From Anomaloglossus baeobatrachus (taxonomy: Eukaryota > Chordata > Amphibia > Anura > Aromobatidae): 64,000 nt of DNA. Each line of letters starts with the position of its first letter. Position 1 is the first letter of the stretch. The notes beneath the pieces were generated by a model. That model did not search any database. It saw only the letters and a list, made by a program, of their open reading frames with translations, and had not been told where the DNA came from. The translations under genes were made by a program, and so were the position numbers. Location of the stretch: contig NC_134364.1 in NCBI RefSeq assembly GCF_048569485.1, positions 139,455,798 to 139,519,797 on the forward strand, given 5' to 3'. This document shows, in pieces, positions 31,616 to 44,359 of this stretch.

Positions 31616-32565
31616 AAAAAAGGGGGAAAATAGGGGGGAAGCCAGCACTGCTTATGAGTGGGATGCAATTATGACGAGATAAAAAGTGTAACATTCACAA
31701 ATTCATTCCTACTGTATCAATTCAATGAGATTTTTAGCAAATAATTGATCAATGATTTGAGCCCCCCTGCCCCGTCACGGCAAATCTCTATAAGGGGGGT
31801 CCCTACACTACAGTATATAATATACATGTGTACCATGTGGTCTCGTGTGATGTGCAGGACCATATAGGAACACCACCTACCTGAGAAGTGTCAGAACCGC
31901 TCCCATGCTGCAAGGGCTGACAACTGCGAGTAGAGAGGCAGTCCAGGTGCCTGCCACTAGCACAATGTCTGAACTAGCCCCCACAGTGTCAGACCAGCAG
32001 ACATGGATGAAGGGCGGAACAGCCCCAGGCAGGTGGTGCTTAAGTATTAATGCCTATGGAACAGGGGGCAGTGGCTGTGTGTGAACAGGCACCAACATGC
32101 ATTTTGATGGCGACAGGAGGAATTTGCAAACCACACTGGGCGTGCACGGCATAGTGGTGGTCAACCACTTGACCAGTAAACGAGAAAATAGGGGGGAAGC
32201 CAGCACTGCTTATGAGTGGGATGCAATTATGACGAGATAAAAAGTGTAACATTCACAAATTCATTCCTACTGTATCAATTCAATGAGATTTTTAGCAAAT
32301 AATTGATCAATGGATTTAAGCCCCCCTGCCCCGTCACGGCAAATCTCTATAAGGGGGGTCCCTACACTACAGTATATAATATACATGTGTACCATGTGGT
32401 CTCGTGTGATGTGCAGGACCATATAGGAACACCACCTACCTGAGAAGTGTCAGAACCGCTCCCATGCTGCAAGGGCTGACAACTGCGAGTAGAGAGGCAG
32501 TCCAGGTGCCTGCCACTAGCACAATGTCTGAACTAGCCCCCACAGTGTCAGACCAGCAGACCCGG
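31616..32565. mobile_element. Second copy of the direct-repeat insert
   Basis: Identical layout to 6819-7768, including the 69-bp target duplication (31547-31615 and 32566-32634). It was copied with E2 rather than inserted twice. Confidence 0.6.
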
Positions 32566-35499
32566 AACCCGGAAGGGACCCTCCCATGTGGTCTGCAGTT
32601 TATTCTGCCGATGGGGAACAATCATTAAGACTTGTTGTCCTTCTATAAACTCCCGATAGCGTGCTTTACGGTCATACCATGTCTTCTGTCTGGTTTGAGC
32701 CATACGCAAATGACTCTGGGCAAAACTAGCAAGTTGGGCCAGGGTTTCTCGCAGCTTTAGGACATAAGGGACAACAGGGGTTCCTGTATCTTCAACTTGC
32801 CCCTCCCAGTATTCCTTGAGCAGGGTTAAGGGTCCTCGGACCTTTCTTCCATAGAGTAGTTCAAAGGGGGAGAACCCAGTGGACTCCTGGGGAACTTCCC
32901 GATAGGCAAACAAGAGATGGGGTAGGTACTTCTCCCAGTCTGAATCTCGGTCCGTGAAGGCCCTCAGCATATTCTTCAGAGTGCCGTTGAATCATTCACA
33001 AAGTCCATTTGTTTGGGGATGATACGGGGTCGTTCGGATCGCTCGTACTCCACAGGTGCGCCACAGACACTGGACCAACTCTGACATAAACTGGGAGCCT
33101 TGGTCCGACAAGATCTCACTGGGGAATCCTACTCTGGTAAAAATAATAACCAAGGCCTCGGCCACCTTGGCTGCAGAGATACTTGACAAGGCCACGGCTT
33201 CTGGATATCGGGTGGCATAGTCCACAACAGTGAGAATGTACTGCTTTCCAGATTTACTTGGTTTAGCCAGAGGTCCAATGATATCAACAGCTGCTCTTTG
33301 AAAGGGTTCTTCTATTATAGGGAGCGGTTGCAGGGGTGCCTTTGGGTGATCTCCGGGTCGCCCTCTATGCTGACATATGTCACAAGTTCGGCAGAAATGC
33401 GCCACTGCTTGGGAAATCCCCGGCCAATAAAATGTTTGCGTCAATCGTCTCTCGGTGCGGGTTTTGCCTTGATGGCCAGCCGTAGGAATGTCATGAGCCA
33501 GGTGTAATAGGGGAATTCTGTACTTCTGAGGAACAATCAGCTGTTTGCTATAAGTCCAGGGCTTATCTAGGGAGTCGGCATTGGCAACCCGATACAGAAG
33601 TCCATTTTCTCTGATAATTCTTTCTCCGTTCTCCGCTAGCTGCCCTATTTCAGCTCGGGCCCTAAAACTAGCAAGGGTGGGGTCAGTCTCTACTTCTTGT
33701 CTAAACTGAACTTTATCCCAAGTAACATTCATATTATCCCCACAAGAAGAATCACTCACCGGCTGTAATGGCAGTTCTGGTGGCCTCATTTCCATGGATG
33801 GGTTGTACACGTCCACATGGGCTGCTCTCTTGGCTTGACTTCTGGTTACTGCACCGACAAAGTGGCAATGAAGATTCCCCACATCATTTCCTAGAAGAAC
33901 GTCTGCAGGGAGGCCGCTCATCACACCGACCACACATTGTTTTGCCCCAAAGCCATAATCCAGGGTCACACTCGCTCTTGGAATATATCTCTGGGTACCT
34001 CCTGCCAGTTCAATGGCAATTCCTGGTCCCTTTTGAATTGCTTGTGGTTGAATTACTCGGGGATCGGCTATGGTGAGGAAAGCCCCAGTGTCACGGAAGC
34101 GAACAACTTTTTGGCCATCCAGCACGACCTCCTGTAGATGTTTGTCCTGAAGATCAGAAGAACAGGTGGCTGGAGCTCGCACCCCATAGACTCCGGGTAG
34201 GGGAGCCAGGATATCTGAGTCACTTGGCAAGTCATCAGGCACAGAATCCAGCTCTTCTCCTGGTGAAGGTGTCTGTAGATAATGAACAGGCGGTCTGTAG
34301 CTGTTCTGTCTCCGAACACCTGGACATTGGAATTGCATGTGCCCAGGCTGCCCACACCCATAACATCTGCGCTCTGGGATTCTTCCTCCACGTCGTATTC
34401 CCAAAGGTGGAGCATGAGTAATGCGAGGCACAGTCACACGAAGGTCCCCATGAGTTGACGGTATAGGGTGATGGTGAACATTGGGGCCAGAAGGACCAGG
34501 GGCCGCCAGCGTTGGGGGGTTGGTGGTTTTTTTCTCACTGGGTAGTAGTTTTTTCCACTGAGGCTTGATGGTGAGAGCCTCATCAGCTAGAGCTGCAGCT
34601 TCCTCCACAGTGGCTGGTCTCCTTTCACGCACCCATTCCCGGATCTCAGCAGGGCACTTGAAGTAAAACTGCTCTTTTAGGAGGACCTGGAGAACGGTCT
34701 CCAAGGTTAAGGCCTCCTCTGCCTCCAGCCAACGATGCCATAGATGTTTGAGTTTGTGGGCATACATCTTGAAGGACACTTCCTCATCACATGCTAAAGT
34801 ACGGAACTGAGTCCTGTAAGTGTCTGGCGTTACAACATAATGTTCTAGAATAGTCTGTTTAATATCCGCATACTCACAGTTCCACCGAGGGTCCATAGCT
34901 CTATAGGCTGCAGCAGCTCCACCCTCTAAGAGCCCAACCAGATGCCGGACGCACTCCCTTTCTGGGACTTCCATTAATCGACACTGATGCTAAAAGTCCT
35001 GGAAGAAGCCCTCAATGTCACCAGCAGCCTCATTAAACTGCTTGAAGTCTTTGCGGGACACCCTGGGAAGTTCCCTCATGATGGGTGCTGGGGTTACAGT
35101 CTGTCTGGAACCTCTCGCGGCTTCCACAGCGAGCAGCTTATCCAGCAGTGCCATCTCCTCCATCCTGCGCTCCTTCTCTTTAGCTCAACGCATGACCTCC
35201 ATCTTATATTCTATGGTGGTCTCCTCTCCCAGCAAGGCCATCTCCTCCTCGTACCACACAACCCATTGACTTTTTTGGGTATTTACCTCCGGCTCCCGTC
35301 TTTGCTCCCCTTGCTGTGGAAATTGTTCCTCGGTGCCATCTTGCAGGCAAGCGTTTTCCAATGCCTCAATTAGTTGCTCCTTAGAGAGTCCTTTGTAGCC
35401 GACACCTAATTCACGGGCCTTTGTTTGTAGGCTCACCACAGTCCAGTTCCTGTATCCTGAGGTTCTGGTTTCAGACGTTGATTGGCCGTTGTCCTCCAT
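32566..35499 (-). pseudogene. E2' gag-protease-integrase region
   Basis: Same parts as 7769-10702: SAP-like motif, coiled coil, SCAN-like capsid, one CCHC knuckle, retropepsin DTGA, integrase zinc and core motifs. The few amino-acid differences from the first copy show that the duplication is recent. It is broken in about three places. Confidence 0.85.
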
Positions 35500-35533
35500 T
35501 TCTTCTGCTCTGATCCCGCTGCTGCCACCAGTT

Positions 35534-36089
35534 TGTGACGGGGTATACATCAGAGCAAAGAGAGACCGAGGATGATCCAACAGGTTTACTAACAGGAATA
35601 CAGGAACAGCACACGACAAGTCCAAATAAAACAGATTCGGGGGCACCTCCCGATAATCCAAAGTGCCAGATCACGACGAAATAGTCCTCTTCAGAGTCCC
35701 AGAAATCCCACACAATCTACTGGACGGCGAGATCTGTCCGCAGAATCAGATCTGGCTCCCTTCCTCTTCAAAACTCAGCTCCCAACTGCATTTAGAAACA
35801 GGAGTGAATTGTCTGAGCTCGTGGGCCCGCCCCTTAAGGGTAGGGGTCTATGCAATGGTTGGGCCCACTAGAAGATTCTAGAAGGTTGGCTCCGAGATGT
35901 CTACAGGTTTGTGTAGTTGGCGTTATCCACTGCTTACGAAACAATGAGAAGTTCCCCTGGTTGTGTGGACAAGGAATAATTGCATTATGGGCCCAGAGAC
36001 ACATGAGATGGAGGGGAAGGTATGGTCACTTACATCCCAAGACATAGTATTACAGCAAATACAGTGAGAAGGTAAAATACATCATGACA
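35534..36089 (-). repeat. E2' 5' LTR (type B, 556 bp)
   Basis: It has the short GAGAGACCGAGG form on the left and lacks the ~52-bp block on the right. The outer edge CATCATGACA is followed by GAGAG (36090-36094), then the 40-bp array. Confidence 0.9.
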
Positions 36090-38516
36090 GAGAGTAAACA
36101 TGGGGAGACACACCTTATGTGTGTACAGGGAGAGTATACATGGGGAGACACACAGTTTGTGTGTACAGGGAGAGTATACATGGGGAGACACACCGTGTGT
36201 ACAGGGAGAGAATACATGGGGAGACACACCGTATGTGTGTACAGGGAGAGTATACATGGGGAGACACACCGTATGTGTGTACAGGGAGAGTATATGGGGA
36301 GACACACCGTATGTGTGTACAGGGAGAGTATACATGGTGAGACATACCGTATGCGTGTACAGGGAGAGTATACATGGGGAGACACACCGTATGCGTGTAC
36401 AGGGAGAGTATACATGGGTAGACACACCGTATGTGTGTATCGGGAGAGTATACATAGGGAGACACACCGTATGTGTGTACAGGGAGAGTATACATGGGGA
36501 GACACACCGTATGTGTGTACAGGGAGAGAATACATGAGGTGACACACCGTATGTGTGTACAGGGAGAGTATACATGGGGAGACACACCGTATGTGTGTAC
36601 AGGGAGAGTATACATGGGGAGACACACCGTATGTGTGTACAGGGAGAGTATATGGGGAGACACACCGTATGTGTGTACAGGGAGAGTATACATGGGGAGA
36701 CACACCGTATGTGTGTACAGGGAGAGTATACATGGGGAGACACACCGTATGTGTGAACAGGGAGAGTATACATGGGGAGACACACCGTGTGTGTATACAG
36801 GAAGAGTATACATGGGGAGACACACCGTATGTGTGTACAGGGAGAGTATATGGGGAGACACACCGTGTGTACAGGGAGAGTATACATGGGGAGACACACC
36901 GTATGTGTGTACAGGGAGAGTATACATGGGGAGACACACCGTATGTGTGTACAGGGAGAGTATACATGGGGAGACACACCGTATGTGTGTACAGGGAGAG
37001 TATACATGGAGAGACACACCGTATGTGTGTACAGGGAGAGTATATGGGGAGACACACCGTGTGTACAGGGAGAGTATACATGGGGAGACACACCGTATGT
37101 GTGTACAGGGAGAGTATACATGGGGAGACACACCGTATGTGTGTACAAGGAGACTATACATGGGGAGACACACCGTATGTGTGTAAAGGGAGAGTATATG
37201 GGGACATACACCGTGTGTACAGGGAGAGTATACATGGGGAGACACACCGTATGTGTGTACAGGGAGAGTATACATGGGGAGACACACCGTATGTGTGTAC
37301 AGGGAGAGTATACATGGAGAGACACACCGTATGTGTGTACAGGGAGAGTATATGGGGAGACACACCGTGTGTACAGGGAGAGTATATATGGTGAGACATA
37401 TTGTATGCGTGTACAGGGAGAGTATACATGGGGAGACACACCGTATGCATTTACAGGGAGAGTATACATGGGTAGACACACCGTATGTGTGTACAGGGAG
37501 AGTATACATGGGGAGACACACCGTATGTGTGTACAGGGAGAGTATACATGGGGAGACACACCGTATGTGTGTACAGGGAGAGTATACATGAGGTGACACA
37601 CCGTATGTGTGTACAGGGAGAGTATACAAGGGGAGACACACCATATGTGTGTACAGAGAGAGTATAGATGGGGAGACACACCGTGTGTACAGGGAGAGTA
37701 TACATGAGGTGACACACCGTATGTGTGTACAGGGAGAGTATACATGGGGAGACACACCGTATGTGTGTACAGGGAAAGTATACATGGGGAGACACACCGT
37801 GTGTGTGTACAGGGAGAGTATATATGGGGAGACACACCGTATGTGTGTACAGGGAGAGTATATGGGGAGACACACCGTGTATACAGGGAGAGTATACATA
37901 GGGAGACACACCGTATGTGTGTACAGGGAGAGTATACATGGGGAGACACACCGTATGTGTGTACAGGGAGAGTATACATGGGGAGACACACCGTATGTGT
38001 GTGTACAGGGAGAGGATACATAGGGTGACACACCGTATGTGTGTACAGGGAGAGTATACATGGGGAGACACACCGTATGTGTGTACAGGGAGAGTATACA
38101 TGAAGAGACACACCGTATGTGTGTACAGGGAGAGTATACATGGGGAGACACACCGTATGTGTGTACAGGGAGAGTATATGGGGAGACACACCGTGTGTAC
38201 AGGGAGAGTATACATGAGGTGACACACCGTATGTGTGTACAGGAAGAGTATACATGGGGAGACACACCGTATGCGTGTACAGGGAGAGTATACATGGGTA
38301 GACACACCGTATGTGTGTACAGGGAGAGTATACATGGGGAGACACACCGTATGTGTGTACAGGGAGAGTATACATGGGGAGACACACCGTATGTATGTAC
38401 AGGGAGAGTATACATGGGGAGACACACCGTATGTGTGTACAGGGAGAGTATACATGGGGAGACAGACCGTGTGTGTGTACAGGGAGAGTATACATGGGGA
38501 GACACACCGTATGTGT
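36090..38516. repeat. M2: 40-bp minisatellite array, ~61 units
   Basis: Units match M1, with more variants (34-42 bp, such as TACATGAGGTGACAC and TACATGGGTAGACAC). It lies between two minus-strand LTRs. It is missing between E2 and E3 in the left copy. Long open frames here on both strands are products of the stop-poor unit. Confidence 0.97.
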
Positions 38517-39131
38517 TGTGACGGGGTGTACATCAGAGCAAAGAGAGACAACAGGCCGAGGATGATCCAACAGGTTTACTAACAGGAATACAGGAACAGC
38601 ACACGACAAGTCCAAATAAAACAGATTCGGGGGCACCTCCCGATAATCCAAAGTGCCAGATCACAACGTAATAGTCCTTTTCAGAGTCCCAGAAATCCCA
38701 CACAATCCACTGGACGGCGAGGTCTGTCCGCAGATTCAGATCTCGCTCCCTTCCTCTTCAAAACTCAGCTCCCAACTGCACTTAGAAACAGGAGTGAATT
38801 GTTTGAGCTCGTGGGCCCGCCCCTCAAGGGTAGGGGTCTATGCAATGGTTGGGCCCACTAGAAGATTCTAGAAGGTTGGCTCCGAGATGTCTACAGGTTT
38901 GTGTAGTTGGCGTTATCCACTGCTTACGAAACAATGAGAAGTTCCCCTGGCTGTGTGGACAAGAGATAATTGCATTATGGGCCCAGAGACACAGGAGATG
39001 GGGGGAAGGTATGGTTACTTACATCCCAAGACATTTCAAAGTGTTCAGTAAGTACAACCAAAGGAAAGTGACATCACATCCTGACATAGTATTACAGCAA
39101 ATAAAGTGAGAAGGTAAAATACATCATGACA
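38517..39131 (-). repeat. E3' 3' LTR (type B, 615 bp)
   Basis: The longest type-B LTR here: it has both the AACAGGCC stretch on the left and the ~52-bp ACATTTCAAAGTG block on the right. Confidence 0.9.
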
Positions 39132-39214
39132 ATTCCTTCCCCTCCCAACTTGTGTACGTACTAGGGACCTCTACAGGTCGCTGGTTAAGTACACGCAGGC
39201 ATGGCTGACAGGAC

Positions 39215-42200
39215 TCAAGGCTCCTCTTGCCTGGACAGTCCATCTGCATTTTGGTGTTGGCTGCCCCTTCTATATTGTATGGTAAAGTTATAGGGCTGCA
39301 GAGGCAGGCTCCATCGCAGTAAGCGTCCATTGTCCCCAGAGACTCTGTTCAGCCAGGTGAGGGGATTGTGATCAGTAACCACAGTGAATTCCCGTCCATA
39401 CAGATACGGCCGTAGTTTCTTAAGGGCCCACACTACAGCCAGACATTCCTTCTCAACAGTTGCATAGGCCACTTCTCGGTCCAGCAGTTTCCGGCTGAGA
39501 TAGGCGATGGGGTGTTCGTCCCCAGCTGCATTCACCTGGCTGAGGACAGCTCCCAGTCCATAAGCAGAGGCATCCGTTTGCACAATGAATCTCCTCTTGT
39601 AGTCTGGAGCAGCCAAGACAGGATCGCAGATCAAAGCATCCTTCAGCCGGTTAAAAGCCTCATCACAGGCTGGAGTCCAGATCACCAGCCGGGGCATTGT
39701 TTTCTTGGTCAGGTCGGTAAGAGGCTTGGCCACAGTACTGAAATGAGAAACAAATTTTCGGTAATAACTGGCAGTGCCCAGAAAAGCCATAACTTGTTTC
39801 TTAGTTTGGGGTACAGGCCAGTCTCTAATAGCCTGGATTTTGGCAGGCTCAGGTCGGAGCTTCCCTCCTCCCACTCTATGTCCTAGGTACTGGACTTCCC
39901 CCATCCCCAATTGGCATTTATCGGGTCGAATAGTTAGGCCGGCTGCAAGAATCAGGTCCAAAATAATGGCTACTTGATTCAGATGTTCCTCCCATGTATG
40001 GCTGAAGACGGCGATATCATCCAAGTAGGCACAAGCAAAGTCATCACATCCCCGGAGGATCTGATCCACCATTCTCTGGAAGGTGGCCGGGGCATTTTTC
40101 ATTCCAAAAGGCATGCTTAGAAATTCATACAGACCAAAGGGGGTTATAAAAGCGGACCGTTCTCTCCCTTCATCCGTTAGAGGGATCTGCCAGTATCCCT
40201 TACTGAGATCCAAGGTAGTGACATATCGGGACCCAGCCAGTCGGTCTAGAAGTTCGTCAATACGAGGCATTGGGTAAGGATCGCTGACGGTATGGTCGTT
40301 TAGTCGCCGATAGTCCACACAAAATCGAGTACTCCCATCCTTCTTGGGTACTAACACCACAGGGGAGGCCCAAGGGCTATGGGAGGCCTGGATTACCCCA
40401 AGCTGTAACATCTCCTCCAGTTCGTGCTGCATGGTGTTTCGAACTGATTCAGGTACCCGGTAAGGAGCCAGTTGTATGGGACGGATGCCCTGAGTGTCCA
40501 CATGATGTTGGGTGACGGTGATTCGACCTGGTTGGGATGAGAAAGCAGCCCGTCTCTGTTGAAGCACTTCCAGCATCTGGATTTTCTGTAAGGAGTCCAG
40601 GTAATCTCCCAGGGGAACCTGTTCCACAGTGGATGGGGCTCTCGCTGCTTCCACGAGATCAGGTAGAGAGTCCTCATCCTCTTGACCATCTTCTGAAGCC
40701 AACCGACAGCTTGCTATCATTGGAATGTTCCGGTCATGGTACTCCTTAATCATATTCACATGGACAGTCTTTTGCCTTAGCCCCTGATCATCTAAAGCAA
40801 GAAGGTAATTGGTATCATTCAGTTTTCTGAGAACCCGGAAGGGACCCTCCCATGTGGTCTGCAGTTTATTCTGCCGATGGGGAACAATCATTAAGACTTG
40901 TTGTCCTTCTACAAACTCCCGATAGCGTGCGTTACGGTCATACCATGTCTTCTGTCTGGTTTGAGCCATACGCAAATGACTCTGTGCAAAACTAGCAAGT
41001 TGGGCCAAGGTTTCTCGCAGCTTTAGGACATAAGGGACAACAGGGGTTCCTGTATCTTCAACTTGCCCCTCCCAGTATTCCTTGAGCAGGGTTAAGGGTC
41101 CTCGGACCTTTCTTCCATAGAGTAGTTCAAAGGGGGAGAACCCAGTGGACTCCTGGGGAACTTCCCGATAGGCAAACAAGAGATGGGGTAGGTACTTCTC
41201 CCAGTCTGAATCTCGGTCCGTGAAGGCCCTCAGCATATTCTTCAGAGTGCCGTTGAATCGTTCACAAAGTCCATTTGTTTGGGGATGATACGGGGTCGTT
41301 CGGATCGCTCGTACTCCACAGGTGCGCCACAGACACTGGACCAACTCTGACATAAACTGGGAGCCTTGGTCCGACAAGATCTCACTGGGGAATCCTACTC
41401 TGGTAAAAATAATAACCAAGGCCTCGGCCACCTTGGCTGCAGAGATACTTGACAAGGCCACGGCTTCTGGATATCGGGTGGCGTAGTCCACAACAGTGAG
41501 AATGTACTGCTTTCCAGATTTACTTGGTTTAGCCAGAGGTCCAATGATATCAACAGCTACTCTTTGAAAGGGTTCTTCTATTATAGGGAGCGGTTGCAGG
41601 GGTGCCTTTGGGTGATCTCCGGGTCGCCCTCTACGCTGACATATGTCACAAGTTCGGCAGAAATGCGCCACTGCTTGGGAAATCCCCGGCCAATAAAAAG
41701 TTTGAGTCAATCGTCTCTCGGTGCGGGTTTTGCCTTGATGGCCAGCCGTAGGAATGTCATGAGCCAGGTGTAATAGGGGAATTCTGTACTTCTGAGGAAC
41801 AATCAGCTGTTTGCTATAAGTCCAGGGCTTATCTAGGGAGTCGGCATTGGCAACCCGATACAGAAGTCCATTTTCTCTGATAATTCTTTCTCCGTTTTCC
41901 CCTAGCTGCCCTATTTCAGCCCGAGTTCTAAAACTAGCAAGGGTGGGGTCAGTCTCTACTTCTTGTCTAAACTGAACTTTATCCCAAGTAACATTCATAT
42001 TATCCCCACAAGAAGAATCACTCACCGGCTGTAATGGCAGTTCTGGTGGCCTCAGTTCCATGGATGGGTTGTACACGTCCACATGGGCTGCTCTCTTGGC
42101 TTGACTTCTGGTTACCGCACCGACAAAGTGGCAATGAAGATTCCCCACATCATTTCCTAGAAGAACGTCTGCAGGGAGGCCGCTCATCACACCGACCACA

Positions 42201-42611
42201 CATTGTTTTGCCCCAAAGCCATAATCCAGGGTCACACTCGCTCTTGGAATATATCTCTGGGTACCTCCTGCCAGTTCAATGGCAATTCCTGGTCCCTTTT
42301 GAATTGCTTGTGGTTGAATTACTCGGGGATCGGCTATGGTGAGGAAAGCCCCAGTGTCACGGAAGCCAACAACTTTTTGGCCATCCAGCACGACCTCCTG
42401 TAGATGTTTGTCCTGAAGATCAGAAGAACAGGTGGCTGGAGCTCGCACCCCATAGACTCCGGGTAGGGGAGCCAGGATATCTGAGTCACTTGGCAAGTCA
42501 TCAGGCACAGAATCCAGCTCTTCTCCTGGTGAAGGTGTCTGTAGGTAATGAACAGGCAAAGGCGGTCTGTAGCTGTTCTGTCTACGAACACCTGGACATT
42601 GGAATTGCATG
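39215..42611 (-). CDS. E3' protease-integrase-RT-RNase H frame, uninterrupted
   Basis: The open frame (whose first ~16 residues come from the antisense of E4' beyond 42611) reads, in order: nucleocapsid remainder; retropepsin with DTG near residue 101; LLGNDVG; integrase zinc motif; integrase core (SDQGSQFMSEL, HPQTNGLCERFNG); RT (FCVDYRRLN, YLDDIAVFS); and RNase H ending ADGLSRQEEP. This shows the Gmr1-type order, integrase before RT, in one frame. The pol part looks whole, but the 5' gag and 5' LTR are replaced by the inverted junction. It contains the empty retrovirus site at 41547-41550. Confidence 0.9.
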
Positions 42612-43725
42612 GAGCAACTAATTGAGGCATTGGAACACGCTTGCCTGCAAGATGGCACCGAGGAAGGATTTCCACAGCAAGGGGAGGAAAGACGGGAGCT
42701 GGAGGTAAATACCCAAAAAAGTCAATGGATTGTGTGGTATGAGGAGGAAATGGCACTGCTTGGAGATGAGGCCACCATAGAAGATAAGAGGGAGGCCATG
42801 CGTGGAGCTAAAGAGAAGGAGCGCAGGATGGAGGAGATGGCATTGCTGGATAAGCAGCTCGCTGTGGAAGCAGCTAGAGGCTCCAGACAGACTGTAACCC
42901 CAGCACCCACCATGAGGGAACTTCCCAGGGTGTCCCGCAAAGACTTTAAGCCGTTTAATGAGGCTGCAGGCGACATTGAGGGCTTCTTCCAGGACTTTGA
43001 GCATCAGTGTCGATTAATGGAAGTCCCGGACAGGGAGCGTGTCCGGCATCTGGTTGGGCGGGCATTTGCAGGCCTCATGCCCAGCCAGGCCATGGAGGAA
43101 TCATCCTCAAACCCCTACAGCACCTTCAGGTGGGAGCCGGCCTCCAAGTTCCCCTACCCCTTACCCAAGAGGACGCCTTGGATGGAGGGAGACCCAGCTC
43201 AGATGCTATCAATGTGGACAGCCAGGGCATCGGCAAGTCTCCTGCCCAGCTGTTCAAATGAGGACTGATCCTGCGCCCAATCGGATTGTTAATTATTTAC
43301 AGCCCAGCGCCATGGAGGAAGATGTGGCACCGCTATGTGAGGACTGGCCTAGTGACTCAGCCCATGTTGCACCACCAGGAGTTTACGGGGTGCGACCTGC
43401 AGTTATGACGACTTCTGCTCATCGAGGTAAGCACTTGCAGGAGGTTGTGCTGGATGGACAGAGACTTGTTGGATTTTGTGACTCGGGTGCTTTCCTCACA
43501 CTGGCTGATCCCCGAGTGGTTCGGCCTGAGGCAATCCATAGAGGACCTGGGATTGTCATTGGACTGGCTGGTGGACAATGGAGGACTATTCCCACAGCCA
43601 CTGTGGATCTGAGCTTTGGTTTTGGGGTCAGGCGATGTGTGGTTGGGGTGATGGGTGGTCTGCCTGCAGCTGTTCTCCTGGGCAATGATGTGGGAGAGCT
43701 ACGATGCCAATTCGTGGCTGCATGA
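42612..43725 (+). pseudogene. E4': gag-protease fragment, copy of E4
   Basis: Same inverted junction and same parts as 22297-23410 (offset 20315). It ends in the retropepsin region LLGNDVG, followed by the common tail and purine tract to the LTR at 43817. It is broken in about two places. Confidence 0.8.
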
Positions 43726-43816
43726 GGCCACATGTAAGTAACGCTCTGCCTGTGTGTACTTAACCAGTGACCTGTAGAGGTCCCTAGTACGTACACAAGT
43801 TGGGAGGGGGAGGGAT

Positions 43817-44324
43817 TGTGAAGATGTAATTTACCCTCTCACTGTATATGCTGTACAGATTCCTATTTCAAGCTGGGTTCATTGTCTTATTTGAACTACT
43901 TCTGTGTACATTTCTATTGTTGTAGGTAATCACCCCCCTAAAATGCAAGGTTATATCCTCTTGAGGCACTTCCATCCCTGGGAGTAGGGGGAGGTGGGCC
44001 TAGAGTCCAACTAGTGTAAACTCTGCTTACCTGGGAGATTCAGGCAGAGTGAGCTGAAACTTGAAGGGAGCAGGAGCTCCAGCCTGTGTGGCTGTGGACA
44101 CGGACGGAGCTAGGCCTGTGTGGCGGCCCGTGGGATTGTGTGGAACTCTTTGGACTACTGTAAGGACGATTGCTTTGTAATCCGGTCCGAGGATTGTCGG
44201 GAAGGGCCCCCGAATCTGTTTTACGTGGACTTATCGTGTGCTGTTCTTGCATTCCTGTTAATAAACCTGTTGGATCGTCCCTTGGCCTCGTCCATCCTTT
44301 GCTCTGTTGTACACCCCCGTCACA
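43817..44324 (+). repeat. LTR type A2 (508 bp), shared by E4' and E5'
   Basis: Copy of 23502-24009, followed by the primer region AACTGGTTGGCAGCGG. Confidence 0.9.
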
Positions 44325-44359
44325 AACTGGTTGGCAGCGGCGGGATCAGAGCAGAAGAA

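Larger units (their letters stand above)
29284..36089 (-). mobile_element. E2': second copy of Gmr1-like element E2
   Basis: Minus-strand LTRs at 29284-29846 and 35534-36089 enclose the same gag-protease-integrase and RT-RNase H parts and the same 950-bp insert as E2, at a constant offset of 24797. In the 660-residue protease-integrase frame only a handful of residues differ between copies. Unlike E2, its 5' LTR is followed by the 40-bp array M2. It is broken in about three places besides the insert. Confidence 0.9.

Noticed and set aside
36090-38516. M2 as the internal region of a non-autonomous LTR element (LTR-array-LTR)
   Set aside because: The two flanking LTRs have target duplications that pair with other edges (GAGAG with 28952, TGTGT with 48774), so M2 is pre-existing target sequence.
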